From Clostridia bacterium (GTDB lineage: Bacteria; Bacillota; Clostridia; Saccharofermentanales; Saccharofermentanaceae): 64,000 bases of DNA. The notes under the pieces were generated by a model. That model worked only from the letters and a program-made list of their open reading frames with translations. It made no database searches and was not told the origin of the DNA. Shown in pieces: positions 8,704 to 19,849 of this stretch. A program made the position numbers and the translations under genes. The stretch lies in contig JAKSRG010000001.1 of assembly GCA_024403735.1 (NCBI GenBank), forward strand, positions 167,155 to 231,154, in the 5' to 3' direction. The number at the start of each line of letters is the position of its first letter. Positions within the stretch are counted from its first letter, which is position 1.

Positions 8704-10248
8704 ATGTCTTCAAGAACAATAACAGGGAAGGTTTATTCTAGTTTCATCAATGGTGTTGAAGGTGAATTAGTAACAATCGAGATATCGAATTCACCAGGGT
8801 TACCTTCATTCGATATTATAGGGATGTGTGATACTTCAATTCGTGAATCTAGAGGAAGAATACAGTCAGCCATTAAGCAGTCTGGTTTTAGTATTCCTAA
8901 AGGTCATATTACAGTTAGTATATCTCCAGCGTTTTTACGTAAGACTGGTTCAGGATTTGATTTACCGATTGCTATTGGAATACTTATGGTATCTAACCAG
9001 ATACCAGGATTAGGTTCACTTAAGATATATGCTAATGGTGAGTTGTCCTTAAACGGAGATGTTCATTCTACTCCTGGTTCAGTACTAAGATTGCAGGCAA
9101 TAAAGAATACAAAGTTTAATGCATGTATTATTCCTTCTGAAGAGAAAGATAGCTCGGCTTGCTCAATGGTTCCATGCTCTTTTGTAAGTGATTTAAGAGA
9201 AGTATGTGGAATGATAACTACATCTTCATTTAAGAATTACATTCCTGAGATTCAGAAATACGTGGATGTTGAAGATGTAGTTCTAGATTTTTCAGTGTTA
9301 AAAGGACAAGAGAAAGCTTCTCGAACAATACTTTTAGCAGCTAGTGGATGGCATAATACACTACTTATTGGTAGTAGTGGTTCAGGAAAAACTACTGCAG
9401 CTGAGATTATTAGGGGATTATTACCACCATTGAATCAAAGAGAACTATCTGAAGTATTTGCTCTTAATAATGCTTTAGGAAATCAGCAAAGAGTAACATC
9501 TGAATCTTATATTAGACCATTTAGATGCATTAATCCCAGTGTGAATAGCTCTGGGCTTATAGGTAATTCAAATAGTTTTAAACCTGGTGAGATAAGTTTG
9601 TCTAACCACGGTGTTTTGTTTATGGATGAATTATGTGAATGTAATTCTAAGTTATTAGATCAATTAAGAATCTCCATGGAAGACCGTGAGATTTCTCTCA
9701 AGAAGAATGGTAAATCCATAACATATCCTTGCAACTTCTTGTTTGTAGGAGCTACTAATCCTTGTAGATGTGGCATGTATCTAGAGAAACCATCTAAATG
9801 TACATGTTCTCAATCTGTTAGAAGTAATTACATGAATAAGCTATCAGGTCCTTTTATAGACAGAATTGACCTAGTTACTGAAATGTATTCAGTTGATGCT
9901 GTTGGCCTAAAGGAAGCAGTTTCTTCAAGTAATAAGAATATGAGTAGGGAATTAAGAAAACGTGTTACAGAATGCTGGCGGATTCAAAGAGAAAGATATT
10001 TACATACAGATAATCCATATGCTCTTAATGGTAGTTTTGATAGCGATAATCTTGCTGATGTATTAAGAGCAGATAGTAAGGTTGTCGAGAAAGCTGCACA
10101 AGCAGCATCGGTAGGTGGATATTCAGTTAGAAGTTTCAAGAGACTATTAAAAGTTGGTAGAACAATTGCTGATCTTGAAGGTAGAGAAGATTTAGTTCAG
10201 TCAGATATTACTGAAGCTATGAGTTACAGATTCAGGAGGAATGTATGA
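8704..10248 (+). CDS. comM: ComM/YifB family Mg-chelatase-like AAA+ ATPase
   Basis: This 514-residue protein matches ComM (YifB), a hexameric AAA+ helicase that promotes branch migration during integration of DNA taken up by natural transformation. It has an N-terminal ChlI/LonC-like domain (residues 1-200), a Walker A motif GSSGSGKTT at residues 223-231, Walker B-like VLFMDELCE, and a cysteine-rich segment (NPCRCGMY, KCTCS) typical of the family. The C-terminal Mg-chelatase helical domain follows. The ATG at 8704 has an AGAGGTG six bases upstream; the GTG at 8695 lies within that site and was rejected. dprA overlaps by 4 bases. Confidence 0.93.
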   Translation: MSSRTITGKVYSSFINGVEGELVTIEISNSPGLPSFDIIGMCDTSIRESRGRIQSAIKQSGFSIPKGHITVSISPAFLRKTGSGFDLPIAIGILMVSNQIPGLGSLKIYANGELSLNGDVHSTPGSVLRLQAIKNTKFNACIIPSEEKDSSACSMVPCSFVSDLREVCGMITTSSFKNYIPEIQKYVDVEDVVLDFSVLKGQEKASRTILLAASGWHNTLLIGSSGSGKTTAAEIIRGLLPPLNQRELSEVFALNNALGNQQRVTSESYIRPFRCINPSVNSSGLIGNSNSFKPGEISLSNHGVLFMDELCECNSKLLDQLRISMEDREISLKKNGKSITYPCNFLFVGATNPCRCGMYLEKPSKCTCSQSVRSNYMNKLSGPFIDRIDLVTEMYSVDAVGLKEAVSSSNKNMSRELRKRVTECWRIQRERYLHTDNPYALNGSFDSDNLADVLRADSKVVEKAAQAASVGGYSVRSFKRLLKVGRTIADLEGREDLVQSDITEAMSYRFRRNV

Positions 10249-11387
10249 TTGATAATCTTAAATTTATGTGGGTTGCAGCATTTCATCTTGGATACTTCAA
10301 TAACAAAGATATTAATGAGTTGCTGAACCTAAAACTAATAGACAAATTCTACGACGTGATGAGTAGTGAATTTCTTGAAAACATAGTAGCCATATCTTGT
10401 AGTGCGAAACTGAAATTAAAGCTTACTGAAATGAGTAAAAAAATAACTGATATAAGTAAGACTGCGCAGATGTATGAGGACAGATGTAATCAGCTAAATG
10501 CTTTTATGATTTGTGAGGATGATATGGATTATCCTAATAATTGGAGAATGCTCTCAGGAATGCCAAGAATTGTATTTGGAAAAGGTAGACGTGAACTTAT
10601 TAATATTGATAAGACAGGTGGAGTTGCTATTGTTGGATCACGAAAATGTAGCAATTACGCAAAAGTTGCCACAATAATGTTTACCCAAGAACTTGTAAAA
10701 AGGGGTATATCAATAATATCTGGAATGGCTGATGGAATTGATAGAGCAGCTCATGAGACTGCTCTTGTAAATAGTGGTAATACAATTGCATTTCTGGCAG
10801 GAGGTGTCGATAACATCTATCCATGGGTAAATAAGGATATTTATGATCAATTGATAGTAAATGGTTTAGTTCTTTCTGAGATGCCACCAGGTACTAAAGC
10901 ACAAAAACAGTATTTTCCGTCACGAAATAGATTAATTTCAGCGTTATCTGATACGTGTATGATTATGGAAGCAGGTACTTACAGTGGAACTCTTCACACA
11001 GCATCTTTTGCAGCTGCTCAAGGTAAGAATGTTTTTGTATTGCCAAATACAATATATTCGGAGAATACTCTTGGTGGTTTGGAATTGATTGCAGATGGAG
11101 CAAGAATTCTACTTAAACCAGAAGATGTTATTGATGAGGTGGCAGAATGTTGTTTGAATAAATTGTTGCTTAAAGGTGATTTAGGATTAGATAAGAATAG
11201 TTCTCGAGTATTAACATCAGAGGATAAGATTACAGAAGAATTAAGTGTTAAACCAAGAACTGCTGATGAGCTAGTTCAACTTACTTCAATATCGTATACG
11301 GAGCTATCTGTACTGTTATCTGAGATGGAGATTAGGGGATCTATTATTGTGGAACGTGGAAAATTTACTTTGACAAGATTTAATTAA
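10245..11387 (+). CDS. dprA: DNA-processing protein DprA
   Basis: DprA (Smf) binds incoming single-stranded DNA during transformation and loads RecA. The central Rossmann-like domain shows VAIVGSRKCSNYA, ISGMADGIDRAAH and the FPSRNRLISALSD segment that defines the family. A C-terminal winged-helix region (SVKPRTADELVQLTSISYTELSVLLSEME) follows. The N-terminal 100 residues are a helical, poorly conserved extension. The length of 380 residues is normal. Its start overlaps the comM stop (ATGA), so the two are coupled and share the promoter at 8639-8676. Confidence 0.95.
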   Translation: MIDNLKFMWVAAFHLGYFNNKDINELLNLKLIDKFYDVMSSEFLENIVAISCSAKLKLKLTEMSKKITDISKTAQMYEDRCNQLNAFMICEDDMDYPNNWRMLSGMPRIVFGKGRRELINIDKTGGVAIVGSRKCSNYAKVATIMFTQELVKRGISIISGMADGIDRAAHETALVNSGNTIAFLAGGVDNIYPWVNKDIYDQLIVNGLVLSEMPPGTKAQKQYFPSRNRLISALSDTCMIMEAGTYSGTLHTASFAAAQGKNVFVLPNTIYSENTLGGLELIADGARILLKPEDVIDEVAECCLNKLLLKGDLGLDKNSSRVLTSEDKITEELSVKPRTADELVQLTSISYTELSVLLSEMEIRGSIIVERGKFTLTRFN

Positions 11388-11434
11388 TGAAGTATATGTA
11401 TTATTTGTATGAATAAACTGAGTAAGGTGAAGTT

Positions 11435-13576
11435 ATGAGTAAGAAGTTAGTTATTGTTGAGTCTCCTGCAAAGGCAAAGACAATTGGTAGATATTTAGGT
11501 AAAGAATATAAGATTGCTGCATCAGTAGGTCATATTAGAGATTTACCAGAGGGTACTATCGCAGTTGATGTTAAGTGTGGATATAAGCCAACTTATATTA
11601 CAATGCGTGGTAAAGAGAAGATTATTAAGGAATTAAAAGAACTTAGTAAAGATGTAGATTTTGTATATATCGCAACTGACCCGGACCGTGAGGGTGAAGC
11701 AATTGCATGGCATATTGCTAAGGTTTTGAATATTGATTTAGATACAGAGTGTAGAATTACTTTTAACGAAATCACTAAGAATGCAGTACAGGCTGCTATT
11801 TCTTCTCCTAGAAAGATTGACATTGATTTATTTAATGCTCAGCAGGCAAGACGTGTACTTGATAGATTGGTTGGTTATGAGCTTAGCCCACTTCTTTGGT
11901 CAAAAATCCGTAAGGGCCTCTCAGCTGGTAGAGTACAGTCAGTAGCTACAAAGATTGTTATGGATCGTGATGCTGAGATTGATGCATTTGAGCCTGAAGA
12001 GTACTGGCTTGTAAGTGCAATGCTTTCACCAATTGGTAACGATCACAAATTTAAAGCTAGATTCTATGGTGTAAATAACGGCACAAAAGTTGAAAAGATT
12101 AAACTCCAGAATAAAGAGGATGCTGATAAGGTAATTAATGGTATTGGCAATTCTAATTTTTCTGCTACAACTGTAAAGAAGGGCAAGAAACAGCGTAATC
12201 CTTTCCCACCATTTACAACTTCAACACTTCAGCAGGAAGCATCTAAGAGATTAGGCTTCTCATCTAGAAAGACTATGTCTGTTGCTCAGCAGCTTTATGA
12301 AGGTGTTGAGATTCAGGGATTTGGTCAGAATGCTCTTGTTTCATACATTCGTACCGACTCTGTACGTGTTTCTGAGGAAGCTTCAAACTTCGCTCGTAAG
12401 CATATTGAGACAAAGTATGGTAAAGAATACTTGCCAAAGACAAAGAGAGTATATTCTAATAAGAATTCTTCACAGGATGCACACGAAGCTATTCGTCCTG
12501 CTCACTTTGAATTTGCGCCAGATTCAATTAAGACATCTTTGCAGCCAGATCAGTACAAGCTTTATAAATTGATTTGGGAGAGATTTATCGCTTCACAGAT
12601 GGCTTCAGCAATTGTTGATACAGTTAGTGTTGATTTGGATGCTAATAGCTATGTATTTAGAACACAGGGGGAGACTACTGTATTCCCAGGTTTCTTAGCT
12701 GTATATGCTGATGTAAACGAGGAAGTACAGGATAACTCAGACGATGATTCAAAGGTTAAGCTTCCAGAGATTAAGGAAGGTGACACACTTAATAATTTGG
12801 GAGTTACTGGTGAACAGAAGCATACACTTCCACCTCCACATTTTACAGAAGCTACTTTGATTAAGACTATGGAGGAAAATGGTATTGGTCGTCCATCAAC
12901 ATATGCTCCAACAATTTCTACAATTCTTGATAGAGAGTATGTTGCTAAAGAAGGCAGACTAATAAAGATTACTGAACTTGGTAAGCTTGTTACTGAGATG
13001 CTTTCTGGTAGTTTTAAGCAGATTGTTGATGTTTCATTTACTGCAGATATGGAAGCTCAGCTTGATGAAGTTGAAACTGGTAAGACTGACTGGATCAATG
13101 TTATGGATTCATTTTATCCTGATTTCCATGAGCAGATTGTTGATGCTGGAAAGACAATTGAAAAGGTTAAGTTTGCTGAAGAGCACACTGGTGAAACATG
13201 TCCTAAGTGTCAGAAGGGTGAGCTTTTGATTAAGGTTGGACGTTTTGGTAAGTTTATTGCTTGCTCGAATTTCCCAGAGTGTAGTTATACAGATACTGTT
13301 AAGAAGAAGGCAGAAGGTGCTAGTTGTCCTATTTGTGGTTCAGGCCTTAACGTTATGCAGTCTCGTAAGCATAGAAATAAGACTTTCTATGTTTGTGATA
13401 AGCAGGGTAGCAATCCAAATTGTGATTTTATTACTTGGGATCTTCCAGCTAAGGACAAGACTTGTGAAACTTGTGGTTCATACATGGTATGGAAGAACTT
13501 CAGAGGAAAGAAGTATTGTCGTTGTGCTAACAAAGATTGTCCTTCTAATGCTAAAAAAACTAAGTCAGATACTTAA
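11435..13576 (+). CDS. topA: DNA topoisomerase I
   Basis: Type IA topoisomerase that relaxes negative supercoils. The N-terminal TOPRIM domain begins with LVIVESPAKAKTI, with DPDREGEAI near residues 85-93. The catalytic tyrosine is Y304 in SYIRTDS. Three C-terminal zinc-ribbon modules are visible from about residue 586, with Cys pairs in CPKCQKG/CSNFPEC, CPICGSG/CDKQGSNPNC and CETCGSY/CANKDC. The 713-residue length fits the Bacillota enzyme. It starts after AAGGTGA and lies 47 bases from dprA, the conserved dprA-topA-trmFO arrangement. Confidence 0.98.
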   Translation: MSKKLVIVESPAKAKTIGRYLGKEYKIAASVGHIRDLPEGTIAVDVKCGYKPTYITMRGKEKIIKELKELSKDVDFVYIATDPDREGEAIAWHIAKVLNIDLDTECRITFNEITKNAVQAAISSPRKIDIDLFNAQQARRVLDRLVGYELSPLLWSKIRKGLSAGRVQSVATKIVMDRDAEIDAFEPEEYWLVSAMLSPIGNDHKFKARFYGVNNGTKVEKIKLQNKEDADKVINGIGNSNFSATTVKKGKKQRNPFPPFTTSTLQQEASKRLGFSSRKTMSVAQQLYEGVEIQGFGQNALVSYIRTDSVRVSEEASNFARKHIETKYGKEYLPKTKRVYSNKNSSQDAHEAIRPAHFEFAPDSIKTSLQPDQYKLYKLIWERFIASQMASAIVDTVSVDLDANSYVFRTQGETTVFPGFLAVYADVNEEVQDNSDDDSKVKLPEIKEGDTLNNLGVTGEQKHTLPPPHFTEATLIKTMEENGIGRPSTYAPTISTILDREYVAKEGRLIKITELGKLVTEMLSGSFKQIVDVSFTADMEAQLDEVETGKTDWINVMDSFYPDFHEQIVDAGKTIEKVKFAEEHTGETCPKCQKGELLIKVGRFGKFIACSNFPECSYTDTVKKKAEGASCPICGSGLNVMQSRKHRNKTFYVCDKQGSNPNCDFITWDLPAKDKTCETCGSYMVWKNFRGKKYCRCANKDCPSNAKKTKSDT

Positions 13577-13590
13577 GAAAAGGTGTTTAT

Positions 13591-14940
13591 ATGCAGAATA
13601 AAGCAGATTATGTAAATGTAGTAGGTGCAGGATTGGCCGGTTCTGAGGCTGCATGGTTACTAGCATCAATGGGTATTAATGTTCATCTTTATGAGATGAA
13701 ACCAAATAAGAAAAGTGATGCGCATAAATCTGATGGTTTTGCAGAGCTTGTTGGTAGTAATTCATTGAGAGCTGCTTCAATTGAGAATGCTATTGGTCTT
13801 CTTAAAGAAGAATTAAGAAGAATGGGTTCTCTTATTATGGAGGCTGCAGATGCTTCAGAAGTTCCTGCTGGTGGTGCTTTAGCAGTTGATAGAGATGAAT
13901 TCTCATCTTATGTTACAAATAAAATTAAGAGTTGTCCTAGAATTACTATTATCAGCGAAGAAATTAAGAAAATCCCTACAGATGCTATTACAATTATTGC
14001 AACTGGACCTTTGACAGATGGTGAATTGTTTGATGAAATTCTGAAACTCTGTGATGGAAAAGATTTACATTTCTTTGATGCTGCAGCTCCAATTGTTACA
14101 TACGATTCAATTGATATGAGTAAAGCTTTTGCTGCTTCTAGATATGGTAAGGGCGGTGATGACTATATTAATTGCCCTATGAATAAAGAGGAATACTTGC
14201 GTTTCTATAATGAATTAATTAAAGCGGAGCAGGCTGAAGTTAAGGGATTTGATAAAGAGATTGTTTTTGAAGGATGTATGCCTATTGAGACAATGGCTAA
14301 GCGTGGAGAGGATACAATGAGATTTGGTCCACTTAAGCCAGTTGGTCTCATTGATCCAAGAACGAATGAAGAACCATATGCTTGTTTGCAGTTAAGACAG
14401 GATAACAGAGCTAAGAGCATGTTTAATCTTGTTGGTTTTCAGACACGTTTAAAGTGGCCTGAGCAGAAGAGAGTATTTGGCTTAATTCCAGGTCTTGAGA
14501 ATGCAGAATACTATCGAATGGGTGTTATGCACAGAAATACTTATTTGAGATCTCCAGAACTTCTTAATGACGATTATTCTATGCGTTGCAATCCTGATTT
14601 GTTCTTTGCTGGTCAGATTACAGGTGTTGAAGGTTACATTGAATCAACGGGTTCTGGTTTCCTTGCTGGTTACTACGCTGCACATAGATTCTTCAATATT
14701 GAGCCTAAGTATCACTTTGATAGTGAGACTGTTATTGGTGCAATGGCTCAATATGTTTCTGATTCTAACGTTAAGAAGTTTGTTCCTATGAACGCTAATC
14801 TTGGCATTATTAAGCCATTTGATATAAAATTTAAAGGTAAGACTGCTAAGAAGGATAAGTGTATTGCAGTTGCTAATCGTTCGCTCAAGCGAATTGAAGA
14901 ATATTGTGAGTATATAACTTCACTTAAGGAGAATATCTGA
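13591..14940 (+). CDS. trmFO: Folate-dependent tRNA (uracil-54-C5)-methyltransferase
   Basis: TrmFO uses methylenetetrahydrofolate and reduced FAD to make ribothymidine at tRNA position 54. The N terminus carries the FAD-binding dinucleotide fold VVGAGLAGSEAAWLLA. Further family signatures are DGFAELVCSNS-like DGFAELVGSNSLR, PAGGALAVDRDEFS, CMPIETMAKRGEDTMRFGPLKPVGL and the FAGQITGVEGYIES motif near the C terminus. The 449-residue length is typical. The gene follows topA by 14 bases with an AAAAGGTG site, and its stop overlaps the start of the next gene (TGATG). Confidence 0.97.
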   Translation: MQNKADYVNVVGAGLAGSEAAWLLASMGINVHLYEMKPNKKSDAHKSDGFAELVGSNSLRAASIENAIGLLKEELRRMGSLIMEAADASEVPAGGALAVDRDEFSSYVTNKIKSCPRITIISEEIKKIPTDAITIIATGPLTDGELFDEILKLCDGKDLHFFDAAAPIVTYDSIDMSKAFAASRYGKGGDDYINCPMNKEEYLRFYNELIKAEQAEVKGFDKEIVFEGCMPIETMAKRGEDTMRFGPLKPVGLIDPRTNEEPYACLQLRQDNRAKSMFNLVGFQTRLKWPEQKRVFGLIPGLENAEYYRMGVMHRNTYLRSPELLNDDYSMRCNPDLFFAGQITGVEGYIESTGSGFLAGYYAAHRFFNIEPKYHFDSETVIGAMAQYVSDSNVKKFVPMNANLGIIKPFDIKFKGKTAKKDKCIAVANRSLKRIEEYCEYITSLKENI

Positions 14941-16010
14941 TGTTGTTTAGTAAAAAGGTTCCAGAGCAAGACTTAGAGTATGATGAATATTCACATGGTC
15001 CTGTTTATAGATTTTTTAGAGGCTATTCAACTTACTTTATTAAGTTGATGAGTGTTAATCTATTATTTGTAATCTGTAATATTCCTGCGATGCTTGTTGC
15101 TTTCGCGTACTGTTTGATATTTTTGCCTAACTTTAATGAAGTTTTTATTCCTGAAAATTTCATCAACTATGTAACAGAATTAGGCTTAATTGGTAATCCA
15201 AATATTAATGATATTGGTAATGAGGCAGGATTTGAGCTTTATTATATTATTGTATTGTTCTGTGTAATGTTTTTGCTTGGAACTACATTGATATGTGTTG
15301 GTCCTTTTCAATCAGGTTTTGATACTATCTATAAGAATATAGCTAGAGGTAATGGCGTCTTTATTTTTAATGATTTTAAAGATGGAATAAAGAAGAACTG
15401 GAAACAGTCCTTAAAGAATACTGTTGTATCTTTGATCATTTCTGCGATTATTATGTTTAGTATAGGTTTTTATGCTAATCATTTTGATTCAGTTGGAACA
15501 ACAGTTTCTGTGTTCTTTTTGGTTCTTTTATGTGCTTTTGTCATTATTCAGAACGTTGTCAATTACTTGATAGTTACAATCGATTTGCCACTTGGTAAGC
15601 TTTATAAGAATGCTATATTATTCTTGTTTATTAAGTTATTTACTTATGTTCTTTTACTTGCGTTAACAGTAGTTATGCTTCTTGTTATTCCAGTAGCTTT
15701 ATTATTGACTGCAACATGGTTTGGTTATGCTATTGCTGTTATTTATTACTTAACTTTGGCATTTATTTTCCCTCAGTATGCATTTGCTTTTTTTACAAAT
15801 GAAATGGTTGATTTGTATATTCTTCCTAAGACAAAAAAGGTTCAGGATGCTTTAAAGGCAAAAGCAGAAAATATTGAATCGGACGAAGACGATGATGAGT
15901 CTGATGAAGATGAAGCTGACGATGATGACGAAGATGAAGACGAAGATGACGAAGGTGAAGAACCTGATAGTAGTGAAACATCTGAAGAGGAAGAAGATAA
16001 CAACAAATAA
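14940..16010 (+). CDS. YesL/DUF624-like membrane protein with acidic tail
   Basis: This 356-residue integral membrane protein resembles the YesL (DUF624) family: an N-terminal GPVYRFFRGYSTYFIKL segment, then about six hydrophobic helices between residues 35 and 295. The function of the family is not established; relatives often lie near sugar-uptake genes. The last 45 or so residues are almost entirely Asp, Glu and Ser, an extreme acidic tail that should sit in the cytoplasm. The start codon overlaps the trmFO stop, with AAGGAG nine bases upstream. The PP2C phosphatase follows after 16 bases. Confidence 0.75.
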   Translation: MLFSKKVPEQDLEYDEYSHGPVYRFFRGYSTYFIKLMSVNLLFVICNIPAMLVAFAYCLIFLPNFNEVFIPENFINYVTELGLIGNPNINDIGNEAGFELYYIIVLFCVMFLLGTTLICVGPFQSGFDTIYKNIARGNGVFIFNDFKDGIKKNWKQSLKNTVVSLIISAIIMFSIGFYANHFDSVGTTVSVFFLVLLCAFVIIQNVVNYLIVTIDLPLGKLYKNAILFLFIKLFTYVLLLALTVVMLLVIPVALLLTATWFGYAIAVIYYLTLAFIFPQYAFAFFTNEMVDLYILPKTKKVQDALKAKAENIESDEDDDESDEDEADDDDEDEDEDDEGEEPDSSETSEEEEDNNK

Positions 16011-16026
16011 GTGGAGTTGAGTTGAA

Positions 16027-16911
16027 GTGAATATTGCAGTTCTACCAACAGAATCAAGAATTGCTTTATATGTTCTGGGATTGTTAGTTATTGCAGTTCT
16101 ATTTTCATTTGTTTGGATTTTACTTTTTATTATTAAATATGCTAAACATGTAAGAACTGAAGATGAGAAACTTCCATTATTTGCTGACGTAGCTTATTTC
16201 TATGAAAAAGGTAAGAGAGAACGTCAAGAAGACTCTGTTTATATCTCTTCATTAGACAAATATACTACTAATGGTATCCTCGCGTGTGTATCTGATGGTA
16301 TGGGTGGTCTTAAGTATGGTAAGGAGATATCCAAGTCTATTGTTGATGACTTAGATAAGATTTTTCCTTTTCCGTTTAATGATGTTGAAAATACTGTTTC
16401 AAAGATAACAAGAATTTCTACAGAGATTTTTAGACGTTACGGAAGACGTGGCGGAGCTACTCTTGCGTTGGTTCATATTTTCAAAGATAGAATGCATATA
16501 TATTCTGTAGGTGATAGTAATATAATTCTTGTTAGAAATGATAGAGCTACGGTTCTTAATCAGAAGCAGAATTATTACAATATCCTTGTTAAAGATTTAG
16601 CTAATTGCGGACTTACGACAGAAGAAGCATACTTGAATAAAAAGAGTAGAGCACTTACTGATTTTATGGGTAATGTAAATACTCGAGTTATGAATACTAA
16701 TGTTCCTTTTAATCTTTTGCCAGGAGATACAATAATCATTTGTTCTGATGGTGTAACAGATGCAATTCCTTATGATAAACTTCCAATATATGTAGGATTA
16801 AATGCAAAAAGAACTGCGGATGAGATTAAACTAAATATTAGACAGAAGAATCTATCTAAGCAGGATAACTATTCTTGTATAGTTGTTAAACTTGATCGTT
16901 ACAATTTCTGA
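16027..16911 (+). CDS. Membrane-anchored PP2C-family Ser/Thr phosphatase
   Basis: A PPM/PP2C protein phosphatase of 294 residues. One N-terminal transmembrane helix (about residues 12-37) anchors a cytoplasmic catalytic domain. Metal-binding and core motifs are present: RQEDS (66-70), SDGMGG with D90, GGATLA (142-147), VGDS (161-164), SDGVTD with D241, and QDN (279-281). It should therefore be active with Mn or Mg and dephosphorylate Ser/Thr proteins, normally opposite a Hanks-type kinase, but no kinase gene is present in the window. It starts with GTG after GGAG. A degenerate relative follows 8 bases downstream. Confidence 0.9.
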   Translation: MNIAVLPTESRIALYVLGLLVIAVLFSFVWILLFIIKYAKHVRTEDEKLPLFADVAYFYEKGKRERQEDSVYISSLDKYTTNGILACVSDGMGGLKYGKEISKSIVDDLDKIFPFPFNDVENTVSKITRISTEIFRRYGRRGGATLALVHIFKDRMHIYSVGDSNIILVRNDRATVLNQKQNYYNILVKDLANCGLTTEEAYLNKKSRALTDFMGNVNTRVMNTNVPFNLLPGDTIIICSDGVTDAIPYDKLPIYVGLNAKRTADEIKLNIRQKNLSKQDNYSCIVVKLDRYNF

Positions 16912-16919
16912 GGTGCTAG

Positions 16920-17483
16920 ATGATTGAGAGTTATAGTTTTTGCCATTCAGGTGGATTAGAAGCCTATTTGGACAAAGTATACGTAAGTTATGGAATTGAA
17001 ACTTATGTAACTATAGTAAATGGAATGAATGATGTTGATTCTTGTGCTCGAGTATCAAAAGCAATTCTTAATGTGTTCGATAGTAAAGCAGAGAATGCTG
17101 ATTTTAAATCTGTATCAGCTGAGATTTCAAAAAAAGTAAAAAGTACCGATGAGTATTTGCTGGTAAGTATTGATGATAGTCGAATTATTACTGAACAACA
17201 TGGTGATGTTAAGGGATACTTGATAAGAGATGGTTCAATTGTAAGAATTACTAATGGTTTGATTAATCTTCATAATGAAGATCGTATTATTTTTGCTACT
17301 GGAAGGTTTTTGGATAAACTATCAGAAGAGATGATACTGATTGATGCATTAACATCATTAAGCGCAGAAGAGTGGATGGATTTCCTAGTTTGCAGAATTT
17401 CTGAGATAAATATGTTATCAGGAAATAATCGCTCAGCAGTTACATTAATCGTTAGAAACACAGAAGACATTAAGCTCGTATAA
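16920..17483 (+). CDS. Degenerate PP2C-like protein, probably catalytically dead
   Basis: By eye this 187-residue protein lines up with the PP2C domain of its neighbour but lacks the transmembrane anchor and the metal ligands. VSDGMGG becomes VNGMND (N34 for the first metal Asp). GDSNIILVRND becomes GDVKGYLIRDG (95-105). The CSDGVTD motif becomes ATGRFLD (126-132). The final DN becomes NN (169-170). The N-terminal RxxED motif is missing. It is therefore probably a pseudophosphatase that regulates or scaffolds its partner; that role is inference. It is translated from ATG after GAGGTG, 8 bases past the phosphatase stop, and ends inside the terminator hairpin. Confidence 0.7.
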   Translation: MIESYSFCHSGGLEAYLDKVYVSYGIETYVTIVNGMNDVDSCARVSKAILNVFDSKAENADFKSVSAEISKKVKSTDEYLLVSIDDSRIITEQHGDVKGYLIRDGSIVRITNGLINLHNEDRIIFATGRFLDKLSEEMILIDALTSLSAEEWMDFLVCRISEINMLSGNNRSAVTLIVRNTEDIKLV

Positions 17484-17500
17484 GCTTAATGTCTTCTTTT
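17463..17500. terminator. Bidirectional terminator overlapping the end of the PP2C-like gene
   Basis: A perfect 14-bp stem (17463-17476 with 17483-17496) and 6-base loop are followed by TTTT. The left arm is coding sequence for the last residues of the upstream gene, and the TAA stop lies in the loop and first base of the right arm. It also serves the convergent tgt gene. Confidence 0.88.
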
Positions 17501-17508
17501 GTTTGATA

Positions 17509-19682
<2,174 letters not shown>

Positions 19683-19771
19683 AAAAACCTCTTAAAATAA
19701 ACTAAATATAATTATACACAAACTAATAGATAATACTATTCGCAAAGTATGAATATAAGCTACCAAAATAA

Positions 19772-19801
19772 TTGACTATTATCTCGTAGTAGTGCTACAA
19801 T
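19772..19801 (+). promoter_or_regulatory. Sigma-A-type promoter of dapA-dapB-yajC
   Basis: TTGACT (19772-19777), an 18-base spacer and TACAAT (19796-19801) lie about 48 bases upstream of the dapA start. The short leader leaves no room for a lysine riboswitch downstream of this promoter. Confidence 0.65.
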
Positions 19802-19849
19802 TTATCGAATTATTCATTTATTAATATTTAAAAGAAGGAGGAAAATAAC

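Noticed and set aside
15842..16057. Ser-rich minus-strand frame
   Set aside because: It is the antisense of the acidic Asp/Glu tail.
19802..19849. Lysine riboswitch upstream of dapA
   Set aside because: The leader from the promoter to the start is about 48 bases, too short, and has no L-box motif.
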